Origin: an uncultured bacterium
GTDB taxonomy: Bacteria; Nitrospirota; Thermodesulfovibrionia; Thermodesulfovibrionales; Thermodesulfovibrionaceae
Assembly (NCBI GenBank): GCA_937924475.1
Contig: CALDSV010000034.1
Span: forward strand, 1 to 64,000
Length of the DNA: 64,000 nt
Direction of reading: 5' to 3'
The notes beneath the pieces were generated by a model. The model did not search any database. It was not told the origin of the DNA and was given only the letters and a program-made list of their open reading frames with translations. This document shows positions 40,229-48,617 of the stretch, piece by piece. Made by a program: the position numbers and the translations under genes. Within the stretch, counting starts at the first letter, position 1. Each line of letters begins with the position of its first letter.

Positions 40229-42505
40229 TTATTTCGTTGTCAATCTTTCCATTAAAAACTTTACCTGCCTGTCTTCAGGATTAAGCCTTAAGACTTTTTC
40301 AAAAACCCTTTTTGCCTCCTCTTCCCTTCCAGATTGATAGTAAATTAACCCCAAGGACCTCTGTAGAGTTGAATCCATTGGAAATTTTTCACTTCCTTCT
40401 ATAAGATAACTCAATGCCTTTTCATCCTCCTTCATCTCCTGATAGGAAATAGCAAGATAATAATAAATTTCAGGGCTTGGTTGAGCTTTAAGTGCTTCCT
40501 CAAAAAAACTCACAGCTTTACCATAGTTTCTCTGTCTGAAGTAATTTCCTGCTTCAATCACAAGTTCTGTGGCTTTTCTCTTTCTTTCCTCTAAGGATAA
40601 TTTTGAGTAAGGATTTATAACTGCCTCAATAATCTTTCCCTTAGGAAGTTTATTGTCATAAATCTTTGTTACTTCAACACCTTTTAGCCTCATTTCCTCA
40701 ATGTTTGCTGAGCCAAGATAGTTTGCTCCTATTTTTAAAGGTATTTCAGAGATAATGTTCACATTATTATCATAGATGTTGTTTTCCCTTATTTCACCTG
40801 AAAAGCCAATTAGCTTAACACCTACTTCATTCTGAAAAATATTGCTTGAGTAAAGAAGGGTGTTTGTCTTATTTAACTCTAACGCTATCTTATTTCCTGA
40901 AAGAGTAAGATTTCTTAACAAAGGAGACGGAACTGCAGATATAGAAACCCCTATATGGCAATCTGTGATGATACCGCTTTCAACAAAGCCTTCAGAGGAC
41001 AATACACTTATTCCTGTTTGAGCATTTCTGAGCTTAAATCCTCTCATTTTTATATGTCCGCCTTCTACAATAATTCCTCTCCATTTTTGATTACCAGTTG
41101 AGACAAACTCAACAGAAAAATCCTCTGACAAAATGATAATTGTTCCTTCCACTTTAAGTTGAGCATTTTCATTAAAAATTATTCTTGTCTCAGGTTCAAC
41201 TATGAGATTCAATCCCTTAGGAACTATTAAGCTATCCTTTACGATGTAAACTCCTGATAATACAGTATCTTTTTTTATGGATCCTGTAAGAATCTGTGGT
41301 TCTTTTGAGATTAATCGGGCTTTTACTGAATCCTGAATTTCTGATTCATTCCCAGCCATATCAAAGGCTATAACACGGTAGTAATAGGTTTTTTCTTGCT
41401 CGGCTGTTTTGTCTTCAAAGGAATTAAGCTCTGTCTTTCCAATTTCTTTAAAATCACTGAGAGGCTTTTCACTCCTTAAAATTTTGTAACCTTTAAGATC
41501 TGTTACATTCCTGAGACCTTCCCAGGAAACTTCAATTCTGTCATTAAATCCTTTTGCTCTTAGACCTTTTACCATTGGCGGAGGTGTTGTATCAATTGTT
41601 ACAAATCCGCTTAGATCAATCCATTGAGTATCATAGCCTCCTGGTTTTCTAAGAGAAACAATTATGGGTGCTTCTTTCACATTATCTCCAGGCATAACTA
41701 CATACTCACCAATGTAGATTCCTGGCTGTGTTTCTTTCATTGGAATGCTTTTCTTAAAATTACCAATATCAAAGGTGGCAACCATTCCTCTGTCCCCTTC
41801 TACTCCCACCTGTATCACTTTACCTTTGCCAAAGGGTGAATCTTTCGCATTCGTAAGCACCTCCCTTATCACAGGTCTTTGCTCAAAAATTCCAGCTGGT
41901 GAGGGGATTTTTTCATTGAATTTATAACATAGTTCATTGAGCAACCTTATTTGCTGAATATCCCTTATGTTCATTGCAGTCGTGATTGCTGTCATCACAG
42001 CACTTAAAGGTGAAATGGGGATACCACCTTCATGATATCTTACTGAATCCTTCAGTCTGAAGACTTCTTTCCCAGTTTTTGTATTTATCATCCATACTTC
42101 AGCCTCAATGCCAAGCTGGGAGTAAGCCACAGCGTAAATCTTTTTATAATCAGTAACCCTTCCATAAACCAATCCATCGCATCCTAAGGTTTCACAGATT
42201 TGTTTTGGTGAAATTTCAAGAATGTTTTTCCCTGTAGTTCTTTCAAGCTGTACTATTTTTTCATCAACTATGCTTAATTCAATATCTCTGTAGGGTTTTG
42301 AGCTGAAGTGGTTGTAAAAGGCTTTTCTTACCTGAGTTGCAACACCTATCTCCTCTGTCTTATTTTCAAAGGGAAGGATTGCTACTGTTTTCGGAAGTTC
42401 TTCATCGGAGATTTTTGCCTCCGGTGTTTCTTTTTTAATTTCTGGCAGAGGTGCACAGCAAACTATCAATAGGAGAGTTATTGAAAGAAGTAATAACCTC
42501 TTCAT
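40229..42505 (-). CDS. Mosaic lipoprotein: GNA1162/DUF799-like + FN3 + beta-helix-like + TPR
   Basis: Lipobox IVCC; VAILPFENKTEEIGVATQVRKAFYNHFSSKPYRDIEL; FN3-like KGYKILRSEKPLSDFKEIGKTELNSFEDKTAEQEKTYYYRVIAFD; C-terminal TPRs. Confidence 0.75.
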   Translation of the reverse strand: MKRLLLLSITLLLIVCCAPLPEIKKETPEAKISDEELPKTVAILPFENKTEEIGVATQVRKAFYNHFSSKPYRDIELSIVDEKIVQLERTTGKNILEISPKQICETLGCDGLVYGRVTDYKKIYAVAYSQLGIEAEVWMINTKTGKEVFRLKDSVRYHEGGIPISPLSAVMTAITTAMNIRDIQQIRLLNELCYKFNEKIPSPAGIFEQRPVIREVLTNAKDSPFGKGKVIQVGVEGDRGMVATFDIGNFKKSIPMKETQPGIYIGEYVVMPGDNVKEAPIIVSLRKPGGYDTQWIDLSGFVTIDTTPPPMVKGLRAKGFNDRIEVSWEGLRNVTDLKGYKILRSEKPLSDFKEIGKTELNSFEDKTAEQEKTYYYRVIAFDMAGNESEIQDSVKARLISKEPQILTGSIKKDTVLSGVYIVKDSLIVPKGLNLIVEPETRIIFNENAQLKVEGTIIILSEDFSVEFVSTGNQKWRGIIVEGGHIKMRGFKLRNAQTGISVLSSEGFVESGIITDCHIGVSISAVPSPLLRNLTLSGNKIALELNKTNTLLYSSNIFQNEVGVKLIGFSGEIRENNIYDNNVNIISEIPLKIGANYLGSANIEEMRLKGVEVTKIYDNKLPKGKIIEAVINPYSKLSLEERKRKATELVIEAGNYFRQRNYGKAVSFFEEALKAQPSPEIYYYLAISYQEMKEDEKALSYLIEGSEKFPMDSTLQRSLGLIYYQSGREEEAKRVFEKVLRLNPEDRQVKFLMERLTTK

Positions 42506-42555
42506 TGCTTATTCCTCAGTTTTTTTAAATTATAATGTTTCCTCCTGAGGATTTC

Positions 42556-42570
42556 AAGGTAATTTTCACA
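42556..42570 (-). promoter_or_regulatory. Shared 15-bp motif TGTGAAAATTACCTT, copy 1
   Basis: Exact match to copies at 44714-44728 and 60359-60373; 51 bp upstream of 42505 start. Confidence 0.6.
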
Positions 42571-42575
42571 TTTTT

Positions 42576-42604
42576 CAGAAGGGCTGATCTGTTCAGCCCT
42601 TCTG
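42576..42604. terminator. 12-bp perfect hairpin CAGAAGGGCTGA-N5-TCAGCCCTTCTG
   Basis: Between gene 42663..43124 and motif/promoter of 42505; no clear U-tract. Confidence 0.5.
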
Positions 42605-42662
42605 AGATTTACATGTATTTTTAACCCATTGTCAGCTTCTCGCAATTCCTCTATAAATGGAA

Positions 42663-43124
42663 TTATCTTGTCTCAATCCATCCTGTTACGGTTGTATACT
42701 TTATAAATGGACCGTTAAGTATTTTAACTTTTACATAATCATTGGTCATTTCAAAATTTTTATTCAACATACCTGTGCTATCATCTGCTCCACCATTTTT
42801 ATAAACAAACCATTGATGTTTTGAAAAATCATATAAAGCAACCTCATATAGCCCAGCTGCAAGGGCAAAATTGTCATTGATCTGATTAACATATCCTTCA
42901 ACTTTTTGACGTGTTATAGTGGTCATTTTATAAAATTGCCATTTTTTTAGTGCGTTATCATATATTGATGCTCCTTTGAATCCATATTTTAGTGTCATGG
43001 TTTTGCTTGAAATTGGCTTAAAAGCTGGTAACCCTACATCTGAAGGATCCTGTGCCATTAATGAAAAAGTTCCTGTTAAGATAAAAAATCCAATTAATGT
43101 AATAATTAAGCTTTTGTGTTTCAT
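42663..43124 (-). CDS. Exported hypothetical protein
   Basis: RBS AAAGGAG before ATG at 43124; signal peptide MKHKSLIITLIGFFILTGTFSLMAQ. Confidence 0.7.
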   Translation of the reverse strand: MKHKSLIITLIGFFILTGTFSLMAQDPSDVGLPAFKPISSKTMTLKYGFKGASIYDNALKKWQFYKMTTITRQKVEGYVNQINDNFALAAGLYEVALYDFSKHQWFVYKNGGADDSTGMLNKNFEMTNDYVKVKILNGPFIKYTTVTGWIETR

Positions 43125-43162
43125 TTTTTTCTCCTTTTTATTTTTTTTATTTTTTATAAAAA

Positions 43163-43789
43163 TCATTGAACGCAATGAATACTAATTGACTTGATTTTTC
43201 CATCTCTTGTTGCCCAGCCATCACCTTCTGCTCCTACAAAGTCTATATCAACAGGTTTCGGATAAAGGCTCATTAAATCAAATGTATAGGTATACCACTG
43301 TCCTTTTGGAACTTTTGTTCCGTAGGCGGTGATGCTTGGAGATACAGGGTCAGCATAATAAAACCCTTGCCAGAACATTCTTCTTGAAGTATCATTTGGA
43401 TTCTCACTTAATAAATTGTGCAAAACTCCACTGGCATCTTTGTATACAATGAAAACTGCAACAGGTGCTTCTCTACCCTGCCATCCTGTTCCTGTGAGCG
43501 TCTGATAGTCTGCCTTTACAGTGGCTGTAAGAATTAGCGACTTACATGAAACAACACTAACATTTAATTTTTGCATGATTCCTATTCTGTTATTCCCTAT
43601 GGTTGTTCCGAGAGTTTCTTTACATCGACTGTAATGTCTGTTGTAATCATACTCAAGCAATTGAGAAGTCATATTTAACTTTTGTCTGCAATTATTAGCA
43701 ATCCATTGCTGGGTGTTTTGGGCAGCTTTTGTAGCATAGGCTCTGCAGGCATTTTCAAGTTCTCCACCGCTAAGAGGGTTAACAGCCAT
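43163..43789 (-). CDS. Hypothetical protein, signal peptide apparently interrupted upstream
   Basis: Open ORF; in-frame upstream residues FLLLICPQNSMA resemble a signal peptide C-region but a TAA lies at 43820-43822. Confidence 0.55.
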   Translation of the reverse strand: MAVNPLSGGELENACRAYATKAAQNTQQWIANNCRQKLNMTSQLLEYDYNRHYSRCKETLGTTIGNNRIGIMQKLNVSVVSCKSLILTATVKADYQTLTGTGWQGREAPVAVFIVYKDASGVLHNLLSENPNDTSRRMFWQGFYYADPVSPSITAYGTKVPKGQWYTYTFDLMSLYPKPVDIDFVGAEGDGWATRDGKIKSISIHCVQ

Positions 43790-43930
43790 ACTGTTTTGAG
43801 GACAAATTAGAAGTAAAAATTACATAAAGAGACAAATTTTGATGCAAATTCTACTAAAACTTCGGAGAGTTTTCATTAATTTCTCCCATTATAAATTTTT
43901 GAGGCTTCTTACAAAATAGTGAATCACTGA

Positions 43931-44620
43931 TTATTGTAAGAAAATTAAAATTTCTTTTATTACTTTGAGTGGCACAAATAACAACCTTATTTTTGAATAT
44001 TTAGGTATACCTGATAAAATCACAAGAGGTCTTGTGCCTTTTGCAAGAACACTTCTACCACCTATCCCTGAAAAGCTTGAGTCAAGAACTACACATACCT
44101 CTGCAAAGTGTAGTTTAGTAAGTTTATTATAAAGTCTTTTTAATGAATATCCTGTTACTTCAAGATAATTAGGGTCTCCATCACAAGGGACTATGTAGGC
44201 TTCTCCTGTTTTTGGAAGCCCTTGATAATTTTCTATGCCTATAACTAAAGCTAAGTCATCTGGTCTTGGGGAGGCTTTAAAATAAGGAATAAACATGGCT
44301 TTTAAATGTTTTGGGCTATGTGAAGGGGTAAATTCATATATTTTATTTGTCTCTGCATAATTATCCTTTTCATCCCAGCCTTCTTTGATAATGTCAACTT
44401 TATTGATTTTTCCCCTTACAGATGCATAAACAAGGTCTTCTGTAATTTGACTGTTTGATGCAAGAAGATGAGACTTTATAAATACACCAACTACCTCTTC
44501 AACTGCTTTTCTTTGTGTTTCTGTCTTTGCTATTACCATAACCTCTTTCGGAGTATCTATCTCACTCATATATGCCCCACCAGTTTCAACCCATACAGCT
44601 TTTTCTGAAAAATAATCAGC
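43931..44620 (-). pseudogene. Decayed C14 caspase-like protein lacking catalytic His region, with Cys-to-Ser replacement
   Basis: DDLALVIGIENYQGLP directly joined to KTGEAYIVPCDGDPNYLEVTGY; VVLDSSFSGIGGRSVLAKGTRPL where DSCFSG is expected; 3' continuation NKVVICATQSNK in another frame. Confidence 0.8.
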
Positions 44621-44713
44621 ACAGAAAGACTAATAAAATTTATAAGGTATATTATGGCTAAAAGATTTCTTATCATTTTTAGCCCCATTTTACCACATAT
44701 ATAAAACTTCTGC

Positions 44714-44728
44714 AAGGTAATTTTCACA
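44714..44728 (-). promoter_or_regulatory. Shared 15-bp motif TGTGAAAATTACCTT, copy 2
   Basis: Exact copy; upstream of the decayed caspase gene. Confidence 0.6.
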
Positions 44729-44937
44729 AGAAACCATGAAACTTGGGATTAACCGACACTCAATCGAAAAGTTTCTTCACAAAGGTCAATATCCCAGCCT
44801 TATTAACTCAAAGATGAAAAAAATTTAACAAAGACTGTTACAGAAGACTTAAACTCCTTAAACTCCTCTCTTATCTCGCCAATGATTAAGTCCCTTAACT
44901 TTTCCATCCCTTTTTCATCCTTCTTCTCCCATTAACC

Positions 44938-47796
44938 CTATTTCACTGCCAGTGGAAAGTCAGGGACTGTCTGGGGTTTGGTTGTAACTGGGGTCTGTTT
45001 CCCTTTTGTAAGCTCCTTTACCCTCTCAGCCACATAGGCATCAAGCATGTTTATTGTGATCTTACCTTTGCCAAGAAGGTCAGCTTTGCCCCTTAATCCT
45101 TCTACCAGTGCCTTTGTAAAAGCTCCATTCCCCCAGGCAGGGTCCTCAAGGGAATACTGCCTACCAGTAGAAGATGCAAAGACAACAACACCGTTTTCCG
45201 CACTTGTTAGTTCGTTTATTACTCCTGTTATATCTGTTGTTGCCCTCTTACCCATAACCCCACCTGCATAACAGGTTTCTACAAACATCGCCACCTTGCC
45301 TGCTATATTGGCAACTTTATTCTTTATATCCGAAAAGGGCACACCTGTCCTCTTTAGCCTTTCAAGGTCTGCATTCTGTGGCAGGAAGTAGTATATCCCT
45401 GCTTGATCATTTATCCCATGACCTGCTATAAAAAGCATTGCCACATCCTTGTGGGTGGTCTCCCTCTGAAGCCATTCAAGGCCATCAAGTATCTCTTCCT
45501 TTGTTGCCTTCTCATTAGTAAGGAGCTTTACCTTTACATCTTCATAGAGCTTCCCTTTCTGTGTGAGCATGGTATTTACAAAGTCCTGGGCATCTTTGTG
45601 GGCAAACTGTAATTTGAGAGAGGGGTCTTTATAATTACTTACACCAATGGCAAGGATGTAGAGCTTTGGTCTTATGATAAACTCCTCTTTTTTACCCTTC
45701 CAGTAAAGCCTTACTGTGTATGGAAGGCTTGAAGTAAACCTATTTTCTGCAATAATACTAAGCTCAAAGTCACTTTCTGGCACTGTTACTTTTACGGTAT
45801 CTTTCCATTCTGATACTCCCTTCTTCGGCTTTATCTGAATGCCCCTTTGTGTAGAAATTGGCCTTCCATCTATCAATACCTTTATCCCTGTGATAGGCTC
45901 CTTTGAGGGGTTTCTTATGGCATATCTTATGGTAAGCTCCCTCTGTGAGATGCTTGTGCCATCATTTGGAGACAATATCGTAACAACAGGTGGAAGTATG
46001 TCCTTTATGGAGGTTTCTTTTGATTTCTTGCCTGACTTTTCATTTGCTAAGGCAATTGCCTTTTCTTCATCATAGGTAGAAAGGAGCTTTGCAATGATAT
46101 CAGGTCTATAAAACCTATCCCTGAACCTTGAAGCTGGAAAGAAGTCTGCTTCTTTTTCTTTACCATTGTTTATATGCCAGCCTATAAAGTCTTCTCCACC
46201 AGGTGAGGTATTGTAGTAGCCCTTTGGCGTCCAGAGTATCCATCTCTTTTTATCCCCATGGGGAAATAAGGCAAGGAGTTCTTTACCATCGCTCATCCTA
46301 TACCACCTGATTGTGCCATCATCAAAGGCAGCTATAGCAACCTTTCCATTGCCTGAGATATTTACAGCCCAGGCTGTACCAGGAGCTGGCACTCTCCATA
46401 GTTCTTTGCCAAATCTGTCATAAAGCCTTATATACCAGCCTGTGCCAAGTAAGAATTTATCTCCCCCTGGTGAAATGGCAAGGCTGCGGGATAATTCATA
46501 TTGTTCGAGCTTAAGGGGTTTGCCATTTAGTTTTGGTGTGTAGCTATAAAACCAATCTGTAACCTTTATATCTATACTTTCTGTAATTGGTGAAAGCATG
46601 TTCTTTTCATAACCATCTCTGATAAGCTCCATCTTTTCTATGTCAAATAGGGCTGGGGAGACGCCAAATGTTTTATAACCAAACCTTACCTTAGAGCCGT
46701 CATAGGAGATAAGGAGTTTATCCTCTTGATTCCTATAATCTGCAGTCTCACCCTTTTTATAGAGGAGAACCCTTCCTATGGCATCCACTACCCCAAAGGA
46801 TGGCTCAGCTGAGCCAAATACAACACCAGCCCCTTTTAAAGGTAATATATGCATGATTGTATTATCCGCTACAGGGATGTCTATAAAACTACCCTTACCC
46901 TCATCAGCCCACCTGAGAATGACCAGTTTCGAGCCTTCATCTGTTTTTATGGCACATCCTCCACCTGCGTAGAGATAACCTGATGAGAAGGTGGGTGTTG
47001 CAAGGTCACAACCTGAAACCCCTTTTGTATTAGCTGAGTAGAGGTGGCTAAGGTTCTTTCCTGAAAGGATATCTATATTGGGTGAGTCTACATAACCTAC
47101 TGCTATCTTATTTCCATCTGAAGAAAAGTTTACACCAAAAGGTTGCTTCCCTCCAGGTGCTTTTTCTTTTGCGATTAATTTAAAGTTCTTATCATAAAGC
47201 CTTATATAGCCATCCCAAGAGCTTGTCACAAGCCTTCCATCCTTGCTAAAATCAAGACCATAGACTGAATCAATATAATCTCTATCTTCCTTAACAAGGG
47301 AGTAATCAGCTACATTAAATACCCTTATGCCACCCAATCCTAAGCCTGCAGCAAGGAATCTCCCATCCTTAGAATAGGTAAGGTGGAGTATTACCTCTGG
47401 CAGGCCAGAAATCCTTTTAATAAGCCTTCCAGAATTAAGTTCAAAGATATAGATGCAAATAGATCCATCCCATTCACCACCAGTCAAGCCTCCAGCAGCT
47501 ATATACCTTCCATCGGGAGAGATGGCAACTGCGTCGATCTTCCCCTCCTTGCCACTTTCAATAGGTGGTCTTAAGGTCTTTATGAGCCTTCCATTTCTTA
47601 GGTCCCATACCCTTATGGTTTTATCATGTGAGCCTGTGACAAGGTATCTTTCGTCCTGATCAATGGCAATCCTTATAATCGCAGCAGTATGCATACCTGT
47701 TTCAATGCGAAGTATGGGATCAGTGGATGGACCTTGAGCTAATAGGAAGGATGGGTAAAGAAGGAAGATTAAGAAAATAATAATTAGCCTTTTCAT
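44938..47796 (-). CDS. Exported WD40-repeat protein with intact C-terminal caspase-like (peptidase C14) domain
   Basis: Signal peptide MKRLIIIFLIFLLYPSFLLAQ; WD40 repeats; catalytic motifs AMLFIAGHG and AMFVETCYAGG; ILAIGVSNYKDPSLKLQFAHKDA. Confidence 0.92.
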   Translation of the reverse strand: MKRLIIIFLIFLLYPSFLLAQGPSTDPILRIETGMHTAAIIRIAIDQDERYLVTGSHDKTIRVWDLRNGRLIKTLRPPIESGKEGKIDAVAISPDGRYIAAGGLTGGEWDGSICIYIFELNSGRLIKRISGLPEVILHLTYSKDGRFLAAGLGLGGIRVFNVADYSLVKEDRDYIDSVYGLDFSKDGRLVTSSWDGYIRLYDKNFKLIAKEKAPGGKQPFGVNFSSDGNKIAVGYVDSPNIDILSGKNLSHLYSANTKGVSGCDLATPTFSSGYLYAGGGCAIKTDEGSKLVILRWADEGKGSFIDIPVADNTIMHILPLKGAGVVFGSAEPSFGVVDAIGRVLLYKKGETADYRNQEDKLLISYDGSKVRFGYKTFGVSPALFDIEKMELIRDGYEKNMLSPITESIDIKVTDWFYSYTPKLNGKPLKLEQYELSRSLAISPGGDKFLLGTGWYIRLYDRFGKELWRVPAPGTAWAVNISGNGKVAIAAFDDGTIRWYRMSDGKELLALFPHGDKKRWILWTPKGYYNTSPGGEDFIGWHINNGKEKEADFFPASRFRDRFYRPDIIAKLLSTYDEEKAIALANEKSGKKSKETSIKDILPPVVTILSPNDGTSISQRELTIRYAIRNPSKEPITGIKVLIDGRPISTQRGIQIKPKKGVSEWKDTVKVTVPESDFELSIIAENRFTSSLPYTVRLYWKGKKEEFIIRPKLYILAIGVSNYKDPSLKLQFAHKDAQDFVNTMLTQKGKLYEDVKVKLLTNEKATKEEILDGLEWLQRETTHKDVAMLFIAGHGINDQAGIYYFLPQNADLERLKRTGVPFSDIKNKVANIAGKVAMFVETCYAGGVMGKRATTDITGVINELTSAENGVVVFASSTGRQYSLEDPAWGNGAFTKALVEGLRGKADLLGKGKITINMLDAYVAERVKELTKGKQTPVTTKPQTVPDFPLAVK

Positions 47797-47883
47797 AAAA
47801 GACGCCTCCTTTAAGTCTACGGGCTTATTTTATATAATATCACATAAAAAAAGTAGTTTTATCAAGCAAAATCCTCAGTTCAC

Positions 47884-48090
47884 TCAACCTTTCTGTTCAT
47901 AAAAAACTCTTGCAGATGCCTTTTTAATCTGAGTCGCCCAGTAATTGCCTGTAATATTCCAGTAAAGCTCATCATGGTAATCTTTATTTATGGTTATCTC
48001 TGAATGAAAGCCTTCTATAATGAAATCCCGGGCAAAGACAATAATCAAGCACAAGACAATAAAGGGAAGTATTAAAAATATTCCCATCAT
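47884..48090 (-). pseudogene. Remnant of a DUF2207 protein (N-terminal signal/TM joined to DELYWN motif)
   Basis: FHSEITINKD joined to YHDELYWNITGNYWATQIKKASARV; compare DELYWNSIGTGWAVPI in 29303..31003. Confidence 0.7.
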
Positions 48091-48161
48091 AGGAAACTCA
48101 TAAACCCTTCTTTAACTACCCTTTTCCCAAGTTCAAAAACCATTCTTTAAACCCAATACTT

Positions 48162-48604
48162 CTACCTCATCTTAACAGTGAGCACTGTTTCATAAAACTC
48201 TGATGCCTTAACCTCTCCCTTTCCTACTATCTTTACACCCCTTGTCTTTTTACTGTAATCCTCAAGGTTGGTCTTGACCTTATAAACACCACCTAATGGC
48301 TCAAGCTCCACACTGCCAGGCTCTCCTGTGCTTGCATAGACAATGATGCCCTCCTCATCAAATGGTGGTGTAACTTCAAGCTCAAATCTGTCTGGTCCTG
48401 CGTCTATGCATGAATGTATGTGGAAACCTGCTCAATCGCCTTTCTCTTTGCATCTTGAAGGGCTATCTCCTCTGTCTGCCTCTTTGTCCTATCCTCTCCC
48501 ATACAGGCATAGCCTTCAGATTCAGTTATGGTGGATTGGGAGGCAAAGAGACTGGAAACTAAAAAGAACTCCAGTGCTAAAATTAAAATTATCCTTAACA
48601 CCAC
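48162..48604 (-). pseudogene. DUF4384 pseudogene with internal deletion and frameshift
   Basis: N-terminal SQSTITESEGYACMGEDRTKRQTEEIALQDAKRKAIEQVSTYI nearly identical to 38658..39536; C-terminal AGPDRFELEVTPPFDEEGIIVYASTGEPGSVELEPLGGVYKV in another frame. Confidence 0.88.
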
Positions 48605-48617
48605 CTCACCTCATTCT

